Made by a program: the position numbers and the translations under genes. From an uncultured Lachnospiraceae bacterium (GTDB lineage Bacteria; Bacillota; Clostridia; Lachnospirales; Lachnospiraceae), in contig CANPXP010000013.1 of NCBI GenBank assembly GCA_947586255.1, positions 1 through 57,606 of the forward strand: a stretch of DNA of 57,606 nt, given 5' to 3'. The notes beneath the pieces were generated by a model that was not told where the DNA came from, ran no database searches, and was given only the letters and a program-made list of their open reading frames with translations. Position 1 is the first letter of the stretch, and the number at the start of each line of letters is the position of its first letter. Below, one piece after another: positions 9,197 to 18,590 of the stretch.

Positions 9197-10531
9197 TCAA
9201 TAATTGTTCAGATATTCGTCAATCTCCCACGCAGTCACCTGGGAACGGTAGCGATGCCACTCTTCCTTCTTGGCCTCTATATATTTCTGGTAGGCGTGCT
9301 CGCCGAGCACTTCTTTCACCAGCGCATCCTTTTCCATATAATGGATCGCCTCGATCAGCGTGCCGGGCAGCTCCTTTATCCCGTTCTCGGCCCGCTGCGC
9401 GGCGCTCATCTCGAAGATATTGCCCTCGACGCACGCGGGCGGCATGATCTGATTGACGACGCCGTCCAGCCCCGCGCGCAGGCATACCGCCAGCGCCAGA
9501 TAGGGATTGGCCGCCGGATCGGGAGAGCGCAGCTCGATCCTGACGCTCCCGGAGTGCGTGGAGGGAATCCTGATGAGCGGTGAGCGGTTCGTCACACTCC
9601 AGGCGATATAGACTGGCGCCTCGTAGCCGGGCACAAGCCGCTTGTAGGAGTTGACCAGCGGATTCGTGACAGCCGTGATCCCCTTGATGTGCTTCATGAT
9701 GCCGCCGATAAAATAATACGCCTCTCTGCTCAGCCGGAATCTGTCGTTCTCGTCTATAAAAATATTCTTTCCGTCCTTGAATAATGCCATATTGATGTGC
9801 ATGCCCGACCCGTTCACGCCGCAGGTCGGCTTCGGCATAAAGGTGGCGTGCATCCCGTGCCTTCTGGCGATGGTCTTGACCGCCAGCTTGAAAGTCATGA
9901 TATTGTCCGCCGTGGAGAGCGCCTCGTCGTGCTCGAAATCCACCTCGTGCTGCGCCGGCGCGATCTCGTGGTGGGAGGATTCGATGACAAAGCCCATATC
10001 CTCCAGTGTCAGCACGATATCCCGCCGCGCGTTCTCCCCGAAGTCCACGGGGCCCAGATCAAAATACCCTGCCTTCTCGTGCGTGATCGTCGTCGGCAGC
10101 GCGTTCTCATCCATGTCAAACAGGAAAAACTCGCACTCCGGCCCCACCTCGAAGGAGTATCCCAGTTTCTCCGCCTCGCCGATCGCCCGTTTCAGAATAT
10201 ATCTGGGATCGCCCTCAAAGGGCTCGCCGCCGGGTCTGCACACATCGCAGATCAGTCTCGCCACCTTGCCCTGCTGGGGACGCCACGGAAAAATTTCAAA
10301 GGTGCTCAGATCCGGGTGCAGACACATATCGGACTCCTCGATCCTGGCAAAGCCCTCGATGGACGAGCCGTCGAACATACAACCGTTGTTCAGCGCCTTC
10401 TCCAGCTGGCTCGCCGTCACCGCCATGTTTTTCAAATTTCCGAACATATCCGTAAATTGCAGACGAATAAACTCAACGTCCTCTTCCTCCACCAGTCTGA
10501 TGATATCCTGCTTCGTGTAATTCTTTCTCAT
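9197..10531 (-). CDS. glnA: Type I glutamine synthetase
   Basis: Glutamine synthetase condenses glutamate and ammonia with ATP and is the main nitrogen-assimilation enzyme. The 444 residues fit the short GSI-alpha type of Firmicutes. Signatures include [18 protein letters not shown], the metal ligands in [19 protein letters not shown], and NRSPLIRIP. The ATG at 10531 was chosen over an upstream in-frame start because AAGGAA lies just before it and the family begins there. It has its own promoter at 10646-10675 and a leader hairpin. The ANTAR gene follows and probably feeds back on it. Confidence 0.96.
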   Translation of the reverse strand: MRKNYTKQDIIRLVEEEDVEFIRLQFTDMFGNLKNMAVTASQLEKALNNGCMFDGSSIEGFARIEESDMCLHPDLSTFEIFPWRPQQGKVARLICDVCRPGGEPFEGDPRYILKRAIGEAEKLGYSFEVGPECEFFLFDMDENALPTTITHEKAGYFDLGPVDFGENARRDIVLTLEDMGFVIESSHHEIAPAQHEVDFEHDEALSTADNIMTFKLAVKTIARRHGMHATFMPKPTCGVNGSGMHINMALFKDGKNIFIDENDRFRLSREAYYFIGGIMKHIKGITAVTNPLVNSYKRLVPGYEAPVYIAWSVTNRSPLIRIPSTHSGSVRIELRSPDPAANPYLALAVCLRAGLDGVVNQIMPPACVEGNIFEMSAAQRAENGIKELPGTLIEAIHYMEKDALVKEVLGEHAYQKYIEAKKEEWHRYRSQVTAWEIDEYLNNY

Positions 10532-10594
10532 AATTTCCTTCCTTTCCTCAAAGAAACTGCAGCAACCCCCGCACATATTCCTCTTGCTTCACGC

Positions 10595-10634
10595 GCAAAA
10601 GGGTATTCTTATCCCATCGAATAAGAACACCCTT
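10595..10634 (-). terminator. Attenuator hairpin in the glnA leader
   Basis: Fourteen-base arms (10621-10634 and 10599-10612; AAGGGTGTTCTTAT on the minus strand) pair fully with one G-U, around an 8-nt loop. TTTT follows at 10595-10598. The position directly after the promoter and about 65 nt before the glnA ATG indicates a regulated leader terminator. The loop does not show the A1/G4 hexaloop of the published two-hairpin ANTAR target. Confidence 0.75.
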
Positions 10635-10645
10635 GCTCTCGTATC

Positions 10646-10675
10646 AGCATAGCATTGAAACTATCCGTTTGTCAA
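10646..10675 (-). promoter_or_regulatory. glnA promoter
   Basis: On the minus strand a perfect -35 TTGACA (10670-10675) is separated by 18 bp from TATGCT (10646-10651). Transcription would begin near 10639, only a few bases before the hairpin at 10599-10634. Confidence 0.75.
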
Positions 10676-10799
10676 TCGGAGATTTCCGCGAAAGCGCCAG
10701 CCGCGCGAGGACGGCGAACCGGGGAACGTACGCCTGACCGGCATAATTTTGGCAGGCTCCTCATACATTATAGAAAAAGATTTTCCATGGGGATAGACT

Positions 10800-11273
10800 A
10801 TGAGTTCCAAGACAAAGATCATCGTGCTGCACGTAAAGGAGTTGATATATACCGGCATTTTTGCCGTGCTCGGCATCCTTTTTATCGTTCTGCTCATCAT
10901 CATGTTTCTGCCGAAGGAAGAGAAGCGGGAGACCATGTCGACAGTGACGCAGACGACCGAAAACACCTACATACCCGGCGTATATACGACCTCCCTGATC
11001 CTGAACGACAATGTGGTGGAGATCGAGGTGACCGTGGACGAGAAAAACATCAACTCCATACGCCTCATCAATCTCGACGAGGCCGTGGCGGCCATGTATC
11101 CCCTGATCCAGCCCTGCTTCGAGGATCTGTCGGATCAGATTATCACCAGCCAGAGTCTCGACGGCGTCACCTATCCGGACGACAGCAAATACACGTCCAT
11201 GATTCTTCTGGACGCCATCACTTCCTCGCTCAACAAGGCGCTGGAGAACGAGGGAGACACCGAGTCCGAATAG
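10800..11273 (+). CDS. Single-pass membrane protein with FMN-binding-like domain
   Basis: A 157-residue protein with one hydrophobic segment at about residues 14-36, then an exported domain. The exported part (YIPGVYTTSLILNDNVVEIE followed by a VTVDEKNINSIRLI stretch) resembles the FMN_bind fold seen in RnfG/NqrC and in small secreted redox proteins, but I see no clear flavinylation threonine motif, so this is a weak match. It is one of the few plus-strand genes here, divergent from glnA and convergent with nadE, with 28 nt between stops. The ribosome site GGGGA is modest. Function unknown. Confidence 0.7.
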   Translation: MSSKTKIIVLHVKELIYTGIFAVLGILFIVLLIIMFLPKEEKRETMSTVTQTTENTYIPGVYTTSLILNDNVVEIEVTVDEKNINSIRLINLDEAVAAMYPLIQPCFEDLSDQIITSQSLDGVTYPDDSKYTSMILLDAITSSLNKALENEGDTESE

Positions 11274-11301
11274 ATGGCGAAAAAGGCGGCCACCGCCCTC
11301 A

Positions 11302-13212
11302 TCACAGCTCTTCGATCTGCCTCAGCCAGATTTCCGCGCTGGCGTCGGAGGGCATACGCAGATCGCCTCTGGGCGACAGCGCCACGCTTCCGACCTTGGG
11401 CCCGTCCGGCAGACAGGAGCGCTTGAACTGCTGCGCGAAGAATCTTCTGTAAAAGGTTTTGAGCCATTTCAATATGACACTTTTGTCATATTTCTTCTCA
11501 AAAGCGCGGCAGGCGATGCGGTAAACCTTCGCCGGCTCAAAACCGCAGCGCAGCATATAGTATAAGAAAAAGTCATGCAGCTCGTAGGGGCCCACCAGAT
11601 CCTCGGTCCGCTGCGAGATTGCGCCGTCCACAGGCGGCAGGAGTTCAGGGCTCACGGGCGTGTCCAGCACATCCAGCAGCACCAGGCGCAGCCCGGCGTT
11701 GTCGCAGGTGTCCACACAGTACTGCACCAGGTGGCGTACCAGCGTCTTGGGTACGCCGGCGTTCACCCCGTACATGGACATGTGATCGCCGTTGTAGGTC
11801 GCCCAGCCCAGCGCCAGCTCCGACATATCTCCCGTCCCGATGACCAGGCCGCCCGTGCGGTTCGCCACATCCATCAGGACCTGCGTGCGCTCTCTGGCCT
11901 GTCCGTTCTCGTAGGCCACGTCATGCTCTTCCGGCTTCTGACCGATATCTCTGAAATGTACCGTCACGGCTTCCCTGATGTCAATCTCCCGAAGCGTCGC
12001 GCCCAGCGTGCGCGCCAGCTTGCAGGCATTGTCGTAAGTTCTGTCCGTAGTGCCGAAACAGGGCATGGTCACCGCCGTGATCTGCGCCCTGTCTATGCCC
12101 AGCATATCGAAGGCGCGGGCCGCGACAAGCAGCGCCAGCGTGGAATCCAGTCCGCCCGAGACGCCGATCACAGCCGACCGGCAGTTCGTGTGTTCGCACC
12201 GTTTCTTCAGGCCATAGGACTGAATCGCCAGGATCTCCTCACAGCGTTTCTCCCGCTCGGCGCGGTTCGCGGGCACAAATGGCTGTGGGGTGAAGACACG
12301 CGACAGCGCGGTGTCCTCCTCCTCCATATGGACCGGTATGATCCGATAGGCTTCGCTGTCCCCCGAGGCGAAGGTAGACATCCTGCGGCGCTCGTGGCGC
12401 AGTCTGTGAACGTCGATGTCCGCGTAGATATTTTCCGGCGAAAATCGTTTCGCCTCCGCCAGCACCTGTCCGTTCTCCGCGATGATGTTGTGGCCGCCGA
12501 ATACGAGATCCTGCGTGGATTCCCCCTCTCCCGCCGAGGCGTAGATATAAGCCGAGATCTGCTTGGCGCTGGAGGCGCTCACCAGCATCCTCCTGTACTC
12601 CTCCTTGCCCACCGTCTCGTCGGAGCCGGACAGGTTCACAATCACCGTGGCGCCCGCCATAGCGTGCATGACCGCGGGCGACAGCGGCGCCCAGAGATCC
12701 TCGCAGAGCTCGCATCCCACCGTCAGACCGCTGGGCGCGTCCGCCGCGAAGAGAATGTTTGTGCCGAAGGGGATCTTTTTCTCCTCAAACACGATCTCCT
12801 GCACGCGCTCCTCACCCGCGGCGAAATGTCGCGTCTCATAGAATTCCGCGTAAGACGGGACATACCTCTTCGGGATGAAAGCCAATAACTCCCCGTTCTG
12901 CATCGCCGCCGCCACATTGTACAGCTTGCAGTCCTTCTCAAGAGGCAGCCCGACGAACACCAGGGCGTCGCTGCCCTCCGTCGCCTCCACCGTCTTAAGC
13001 AGGGCCTCTCTGGTCTGCTCGAGCAGAAGCTCCTGCAGGAAGAGATCGCCGCAGGTGTAGCCCGTCAGACACAGCTCCGGAAAAACGATGATCTTCGCGC
13101 CGTTCGTGCACGCCTCTTCAATCCCTCTGCATACTTCCTTCGCGTTGTACGCGGGGTCCGCCACCCTGATCTTCGGGGTCATCGCCGCCACTTTGACAAA
13201 TCCGTGTTTCAT
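11302..13212 (-). CDS. nadE: Glutamine-dependent NAD+ synthetase
   Basis: NadE amidates nicotinic acid adenine dinucleotide to NAD+. The 636 residues combine an N-terminal nitrilase-type glutaminase domain (about 1-280, with VFPELCLTGY carrying the catalytic Glu, and GCELCEDLW carrying the catalytic Cys) and a C-terminal PP-loop synthetase (IGVSGGLDSTLALLV). The carboxy-terminal domain with KRSCLPDGPKVGS is complete. An AGGAG ribosome site lies about 10 nt before the ATG. hslO and a methyltransferase gene precede it on the same strand with short gaps, possibly one transcript. Confidence 0.96.
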   Translation of the reverse strand: MKHGFVKVAAMTPKIRVADPAYNAKEVCRGIEEACTNGAKIIVFPELCLTGYTCGDLFLQELLLEQTREALLKTVEATEGSDALVFVGLPLEKDCKLYNVAAAMQNGELLAFIPKRYVPSYAEFYETRHFAAGEERVQEIVFEEKKIPFGTNILFAADAPSGLTVGCELCEDLWAPLSPAVMHAMAGATVIVNLSGSDETVGKEEYRRMLVSASSAKQISAYIYASAGEGESTQDLVFGGHNIIAENGQVLAEAKRFSPENIYADIDVHRLRHERRRMSTFASGDSEAYRIIPVHMEEEDTALSRVFTPQPFVPANRAEREKRCEEILAIQSYGLKKRCEHTNCRSAVIGVSGGLDSTLALLVAARAFDMLGIDRAQITAVTMPCFGTTDRTYDNACKLARTLGATLREIDIREAVTVHFRDIGQKPEEHDVAYENGQARERTQVLMDVANRTGGLVIGTGDMSELALGWATYNGDHMSMYGVNAGVPKTLVRHLVQYCVDTCDNAGLRLVLLDVLDTPVSPELLPPVDGAISQRTEDLVGPYELHDFFLYYMLRCGFEPAKVYRIACRAFEKKYDKSVILKWLKTFYRRFFAQQFKRSCLPDGPKVGSVALSPRGDLRMPSDASAEIWLRQIEEL

Positions 13213-13266
13213 GCCATATCATCTCCTGTGCATTATCATGTCTGCTTTTGGCCGTTTTCATACTCC

Positions 13267-14145
13267 TCACGACAGCGAGCGCGCCAGCTTCTCAAGCTCC
13301 TCGGTCGTAAACGAGTAGTCGGTATTGCAGAAATGGCAGTTCAGCTGCGCGCCCCGCCCTTCGTCGATGAGGCTCTGCAGCTCCTCCCTGCCTAGGCTCA
13401 AGAGCACCTTTTCCACCCGCTCTCTGCTGCAGTCGCAGCGAAAACACACCGGCATGGTGTCCGTGATCTCCAGCCCCATATCGCCGAGCACGCTCTCCAG
13501 AATCTGTTCCGGCGTATTGCCCTCCTCCAGCAGAGTCGTCACATGCGACATATGTGTCAGTTTTTCTTCCAGCCTGCCGATCACATCCTCGCCTGTGTAG
13601 GGCATGAGCTGAATAATAAACCCGCCCGCCTGCCGGACCGTGTTGTTCCGCTCCATCAGCACCCCCAGCGCCACGCTGGACGGAATCTGCTCGGAGGCCG
13701 CGAAATAGTAGGTCAGATCGTCCCCGATCTCCCCGGTGGTCAGCTCGATGGTCGAGGCATAGGGCTCTTTCAGTCCCATATCCTTGATGACCGTGAGCTC
13801 GCCGGTGCCGATCACGCCGCCCACATCCAGCTTTCCCGCGCTGTTGGGCGGCATCATCGCCTGCGGGCAGTCCGCGTAGCCTTTCACATGGCCCGCCGCG
13901 TCCGCCGTCACCGTCAGGCCGTGCACCGGACCGGTGCCGTTTACCTGCAGCGTCAGCAGGTCTTTTTCTCCTTTGAGCATACTTCCCATCATCAGGCCGC
14001 CCGTCATCAGCCTCCCCAGCGCCGCCGTCACCACGGGACTCAGGTTGTGCGCCTGTCTCGCGTATTCCACCGTCTCTCTCGATGTAACCGCAAAAGCGCG
14101 TATCTGCGCATCCGCGGCGGTCGCCCGCACCATGTAATCCGTCAT
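13267..14145 (-). CDS. hslO: Redox-regulated chaperone Hsp33
   Basis: Hsp33 is a holdase that is activated when oxidation releases zinc from four C-terminal cysteines. Here they are CFRCDC followed about 30 residues later by CHFC, an intact zinc site. The N-terminal body shows NLSPVVTAALGRLMTGGLMM and the GELTVIKDMG segment typical of the family. The frame is open to 14298, but ATG 14145 (MTDYMVRATA) has a GGAAG ribosome site and gives 292 residues, the usual size. Confidence 0.95.
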   Translation of the reverse strand: MTDYMVRATAADAQIRAFAVTSRETVEYARQAHNLSPVVTAALGRLMTGGLMMGSMLKGEKDLLTLQVNGTGPVHGLTVTADAAGHVKGYADCPQAMMPPNSAGKLDVGGVIGTGELTVIKDMGLKEPYASTIELTTGEIGDDLTYYFAASEQIPSSVALGVLMERNNTVRQAGGFIIQLMPYTGEDVIGRLEEKLTHMSHVTTLLEEGNTPEQILESVLGDMGLEITDTMPVCFRCDCSRERVEKVLLSLGREELQSLIDEGRGAQLNCHFCNTDYSFTTEELEKLARSLS

Positions 14146-14218
14146 CTCTCTCTTCCTTCCCGGGGACGTTTCCGACGTCCCGTTCCCTCTCTTCCCGCTC
14201 TGCGGCCTTTGCCGCGTC

Positions 14219-15049
14219 TCACCGGGCAGTGTCCGGCCTGCGCGCCGCAATGCGGACGCGCTCGCTCGTGCCTGTGACTTCCCCGTGCGTGTCCGCATCC
14301 GACGCCTCCAGGAAGATCAGACCCGCCCGCTCCACATAAGAGCGCATCTGCTCCGCCGTGTAGCCGCGCTGGTAGTGCGTCTCCTGAAAGCGCCGGTACA
14401 GATCCGTCCCCTCGTCCTCCCGCACAAAGATTGTCAGGTCATACTCGTTGATCCGCTCCTCCTCATGATAATAATTATCCCAGATAAAGCTGCACGCCTC
14501 CCGCTCCTCCGCGATGGTGGCGTCGCCGATCACAACCTCATACTTGTAGACCGTGTTAAAGTCGAAGAGGAAAAGGCCGCCGGGCAGCAGATAATTGCAC
14601 ACCAGCCGGAAGGTCTCCAGCACGTCCTCCTCCGTGAGCAGATAATTGACGCTGTCGCACACGCTGATCACAGCGCCCACCGCGCCGTACAGCTCGAAGG
14701 CGCGCATATCCTGCTGCAGATAGAGGATGTCCAGCCCGGACCGCTCCCGCTTCTCCATGGCGATCTGCAGCATTTCCTGCGCGCTGTCGACGCCGATCAT
14801 GTCATAGCCGCGCCGCGCGAGCAGTTCCGTCATCGTGCCCGTGCCACAGCCCAGATCCAGAATCGTGTTGCGCTCCTGCCGCAGGTTCTCAGATATGACA
14901 TTTCCGTCATTTTTCTCCTCATTTTCTTCGTCTTTTCCCGCGCCGTACTTTTCCAGCAGCCCCACCAGGCAACCGCACCACTCCGCATAGGGGGTATCGT
15001 CCATAAAAGTATCGTAGACCCGTGCAAAATCCGTGTATGCCTCCGTCAT
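14219..15049 (-). CDS. Class I SAM-dependent methyltransferase
   Basis: The 276-residue protein begins MTEAYTDFARVYDTFMDD, the start of the YodH/UbiE-like methyltransferases common beside hslO in clostridia. Motif I ILDLGCGTGTM binds S-adenosylmethionine, with acidic motif II at MIGVDSA and a motif at SVCDSVNYLL. The substrate is unknown. I preferred ATG 15049, with AGGA 8 nt upstream, over the in-frame ATG at 15070. An acidic Glu/Asn-rich insertion (residues about 44-58) interrupts the region before motif I and is likely a surface loop. Confidence 0.88.
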   Translation of the reverse strand: MTEAYTDFARVYDTFMDDTPYAEWCGCLVGLLEKYGAGKDEENEEKNDGNVISENLRQERNTILDLGCGTGTMTELLARRGYDMIGVDSAQEMLQIAMEKRERSGLDILYLQQDMRAFELYGAVGAVISVCDSVNYLLTEEDVLETFRLVCNYLLPGGLFLFDFNTVYKYEVVIGDATIAEEREACSFIWDNYYHEEERINEYDLTIFVREDEGTDLYRRFQETHYQRGYTAEQMRSYVERAGLIFLEASDADTHGEVTGTSERVRIAARRPDTAR

Positions 15050-15120
15050 CTTCCCAGTCCTTCCATGCATTCCGCACGCCCGCGCGCCGTCTTGACCGCT
15101 CGCAGCGTCAGTCCACAGCG

Positions 15121-17940
15121 TCAGTCCGCCGTGTCCCGCCCGGCGCCGCCGATCAGCTCATGCTCCTCACCGCCGCGGTCCGTCCAGCGAAAGAGCGTGA
15201 TTTCACCCTGAAAACGCCCCGTCCGCTCTCCGATCCGCTGAATCGGGAACACGAAGGTTCCGTGCTCCTCAAAGGGTTCGCCGCTCCCCAGCGTGCCGAG
15301 ACTTTGACCGTTCACGTAGAGCGTCGTGCCGCCGGACTCCCCGACGATCGAGAGCCGCGTCCGCTCCCCGCGCGGCAGCGTGTAATCCCACTCGTACAGT
15401 CTGCCCTCCCTGACGAAGCCCACCCTGCCGCTCTCCGGCGTCGCCGCATAGAAAGCCCACTCTCCGTATGCGGCGTCGCTCTCCGCGATCACCTGCGCGC
15501 CCGACGCATCCGACGCCGGACACACCTCCATCTGTACTTCATAGGCCGGCTCGATCCCGACGTCGTCCCCATAGAGAAGATTCGTGCGCCCGAGGACGCC
15601 CTGCCGGGCCGCCGCCGTATCCGCCGCCTGTCTTATGAACGACCCGTACGCCGCCTCCGTCTCTCCCCACAGCTTGCCGCTCAGGATCGCCAGCGGCCGC
15701 TCGAAGCGCTCGTACAGATCGTACTCGCTGATCCCCAAGTCCAGCGCACCCGCCATATCGTTCCAGATCATGTAGGCCGCCCCGAGCATCTGCGGCGCGT
15801 AGCGCGGAATGATCTCCATCGACTCATAATCATAGAACCTGTTCGGCGTCCAACTGTCATACAGCGCCCCGTTATCCAGGTAGTCATAGCCGCCGCCCGG
15901 AATCACATACAGGTGATTGTTCTGCATATTGATGAGGGAGTATCCCGCCTCATACATTTCCCGCGGATCGGCCCACACGGTGCTCCACAGATTCATCTGC
16001 AGACCGTCGGGATCCGGCATCGTGCTGCCCTCCATATTGCTCAGGCTGCCCCACATGCGCACCGTCTTGCCCTCGGCGCGCGCCAGCGCCGCGATCTCGC
16101 CCGCGTAGACGCGGTACTGTTCCCCGTCGCCGTAGTACTCGTCCATGCCGATATTGACGACCTTCGCGCCCGCGAAGGCCGCGTCCTCGCCTGCAAGCGC
16201 CTCCTGCCAGATATCCTTGACTAACGCCACGGCGTCTCCGTTGTTCAAATCGATCTGATCCACCGCGTCCGGTCTGTCACTCAGCGCATAGGACGGGTAC
16301 AGTTTGGTGATCGACAGGGAGTGCGCCGGCGTGTCGATCTCCGGCGCCACCGTCACGCCGTAATCCTTCGCCGCCTCCACAAACCGCGCGAACTCCTCCT
16401 TCGTGTATGCATAGTCCCGGGCGGTCAGCCGCTCCCCGCTCGCATTCGCAATGTCCGATTCCAGACGGAACGCGCTCTCCGCCGTCATGGCGCTCTCCAC
16501 GGAATCCGCAAGCCCGCTGGTGCTCAGGATCACGTTGTCGTTCAGATGAATCGACAGATCGTTCATCTTATAGTAGGACATCTCCTCCAGAACGGCGTAC
16601 AGCGTCTCCATGGAGACCGCCTTGCGCGCCACATCGATGCCGAAACCGCGCACCGCATAGAGCGGATAATCCCGTATCTGCCCCCGCGGGAGTTCGCACG
16701 TTCCCTCCCGGGCATAACTCTGCGAGAGAAGCTGCAGAACCGTCACGGTGCCCCAGCGCGCCCCGGTGGTCGTCTCTGATTTTATGACACATCTGTCGCT
16801 TATATCGCACACATAGCCTTCTTCGCCCAGACCCTCATCGGCCTCTGTCAGGCACAAGTACAGATCTCCCGCGCGCACATCCTGCGAGCCGCCCTCCTCG
16901 ACCTGCACGCCGTTCGGCGCCAGCGCGCCGCACTCTTTGGCCAGAAGCTCCGCCACCCGCCACAGTCCGGTTCCCTCCTCCGCAACGATCCGCAGGCTGC
17001 CGCCGGACGCCAGCTCCAGTTCCCCCAGTCCGCCGCGCCACTCCGCCACAGCCGGAATCACTGCCGGGCAGTCGTTGCGGCGAAGCTCCTGCGCCTCGGC
17101 GAGATCCGCCTCCGCCGTCTCCCTCCCCGCACTGCCGTCAGAAGGCACCACAATCGAGCGAGCGACCTCTCTCGTGTCCGCAGGATCGCTTTGACTCGTC
17201 ACCCGGAAGCCCACCGTCACTTCCTTGTCCTGAATCGTCGGGTAGATTGTACCGTCCGCGCCGATCACCTGTTCGTAATCCGCCCCCAGAAAAGAGACGT
17301 CATAGCCGGCCGGCGCCTGCGGCATCACCAGATACCTGCCGCCGTCCGCCGCCAAGCCGACAGACGGCTCCCCCAGCAGATAGGCGGCCGGCTTGTCCGC
17401 ATAGACCTCGAACTCATAGAGAGACACATTCTGATAGATATCGGAATAGTCCTCCGGGTTCTTAGAGACAGCGAAGGTTCGGAGGCGCAGATATCTGACC
17501 GTGACCGGCTTATCCAGCGCGATCTCCTGCTCCTTCGTCTCCGGCGCAGTGTCAAAGGCGCGCAGCGTTCCCCAGTCCTCCCCGTTCAGGGAGCCCTCCA
17601 GCACGTAGGAGATCGCATTCCGCCGCTCCCATTTCAGGACAACAAAAGAAACTGAAATTTCTTCCGGAAATTCCAGTTCTATATAGTGGAAGGCGTTCTC
17701 CCTGTCATTTTCGCTGGACCAGCGCGACGAGCGCTCCGCATCGTCGCCGTCGATCGCCTTGTCCGCCGTCAGCTCCTCATTCTCCGTGCTGTCGCAGGTG
17801 GCGACAACGCCTCTTCCAAGCGCCAGATTGTCGCTCTGCCCGGCGCGCCGCACCGTCAGAGCCACGGCAGCCAGAACCGTGAGCGCCGCCAGAACGCACA
17901 CACAGATTATGATGACCGATCTCTTTTTCTTCCTATCCAT
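15121..17940 (-). CDS. Membrane-anchored GH20 beta-N-acetylhexosaminidase
   Basis: A 939-residue exported enzyme. A signal anchor at about residues 6-30 is followed by an F5/8 type C (CBM32-like) domain to about residue 190 (FHYIELEFPEEISVSFV). After a linker comes a GH20 N-terminal domain and the catalytic barrel from about 430 (YAVRGFGIDVARKAVSMETL) with the Asp-Glu pair in NIGMDEYYG. A C-terminal LamG-like domain (TTLYVNGQSLGTLG) closes it. It would release terminal GlcNAc or GalNAc from host or bacterial glycans at the cell surface. ATG 17940 was chosen because the signal anchor starts there; the ribosome site is weak. The catalytic pair has Met before it rather than the usual Gly. Confidence 0.88.
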   Translation of the reverse strand: MDRKKKRSVIIICVCVLAALTVLAAVALTVRRAGQSDNLALGRGVVATCDSTENEELTADKAIDGDDAERSSRWSSENDRENAFHYIELEFPEEISVSFVVLKWERRNAISYVLEGSLNGEDWGTLRAFDTAPETKEQEIALDKPVTVRYLRLRTFAVSKNPEDYSDIYQNVSLYEFEVYADKPAAYLLGEPSVGLAADGGRYLVMPQAPAGYDVSFLGADYEQVIGADGTIYPTIQDKEVTVGFRVTSQSDPADTREVARSIVVPSDGSAGRETAEADLAEAQELRRNDCPAVIPAVAEWRGGLGELELASGGSLRIVAEEGTGLWRVAELLAKECGALAPNGVQVEEGGSQDVRAGDLYLCLTEADEGLGEEGYVCDISDRCVIKSETTTGARWGTVTVLQLLSQSYAREGTCELPRGQIRDYPLYAVRGFGIDVARKAVSMETLYAVLEEMSYYKMNDLSIHLNDNVILSTSGLADSVESAMTAESAFRLESDIANASGERLTARDYAYTKEEFARFVEAAKDYGVTVAPEIDTPAHSLSITKLYPSYALSDRPDAVDQIDLNNGDAVALVKDIWQEALAGEDAAFAGAKVVNIGMDEYYGDGEQYRVYAGEIAALARAEGKTVRMWGSLSNMEGSTMPDPDGLQMNLWSTVWADPREMYEAGYSLINMQNNHLYVIPGGGYDYLDNGALYDSWTPNRFYDYESMEIIPRYAPQMLGAAYMIWNDMAGALDLGISEYDLYERFERPLAILSGKLWGETEAAYGSFIRQAADTAAARQGVLGRTNLLYGDDVGIEPAYEVQMEVCPASDASGAQVIAESDAAYGEWAFYAATPESGRVGFVREGRLYEWDYTLPRGERTRLSIVGESGGTTLYVNGQSLGTLGSGEPFEEHGTFVFPIQRIGERTGRFQGEITLFRWTDRGGEEHELIGGAGRDTAD

Positions 17941-17983
17941 CGTCCGTCCGTCTCGGCGCGGCGCAGTGCCGCCCGCATTGTCC

Positions 17984-18484
17984 CTATCCCAGCAGCGCTC
18001 CCAGCAGCCCGTAGGACACAATTGACATGATGACCGTCGCTATGGCGATGCCGAGAAGCTCCGCAAGAATCGCCTTCTTAAAGTCGATTTCCAGAAGCGC
18101 CGCGATCAGCGAGCCCGTCCAGGCCCCCGTCCCCGGCAGCGGAATCCCCACGAAGAGCACCAGCCCCCAGAATTCATATTTCTTGATGCTGTCGCTCTTA
18201 CTCATGGCCCGATTCTCCAGCTTCTCGATCAGCCCACGGAAAACGCTGACCTTCTTGAGCCACTTGAAGATCTGCCTGATAAAAAGCAGAATAAAGGGGA
18301 TCGGTATGATATTGCCGATGATGCACAGCGGAATCGCCGTGGTGATCGGAACCGCCAGCAGACTGGATACAATCAGGCCGCCCCGCAGCTCCAGAATCGG
18401 TATCATCGAGATGATGAACACCACGATCTCCTTGGATACATACTTGCCCAGTGTGGCAGCAAACGCCGCCGCTAATTTTTCCAT
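17984..18484 (-). CDS. Small multidrug-export-like membrane protein (COG2426)
   Basis: A 166-residue membrane protein with about four transmembrane segments. The motifs ISMIPILELRGGLIVS and GIPLPGTGAWTGSL are characteristic of the COG2426 putative small multi-drug export family, related to DedA-like folds. Actual transport has not been shown for most members. A TTG at 18514 keeps the frame open, but ATG 18484 is more likely because no ribosome site precedes the TTG. The site before the ATG is also weak (AAAGAAAG). Confidence 0.8.
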   Translation of the reverse strand: MEKLAAAFAATLGKYVSKEIVVFIISMIPILELRGGLIVSSLLAVPITTAIPLCIIGNIIPIPFILLFIRQIFKWLKKVSVFRGLIEKLENRAMSKSDSIKKYEFWGLVLFVGIPLPGTGAWTGSLIAALLEIDFKKAILAELLGIAIATVIMSIVSYGLLGALLG

Positions 18485-18590
18485 ACTTTCTTTACCCGTT
18501 GTCCTTTCCGTCAATTTGCGTCCGCATCGGCCCGCGGTCTACCGTATAGTATATGTCCTTTCGCGCGAAAACTTGATCCGCCGCGCGAAA

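Noticed and set aside
10613..10620. ANTAR hexaloop in the glnA leader hairpin
   Set aside because: The loop is 8 nt and even with a U-G closing pair the six-base loop lacks A at position 1 and G at position 4.
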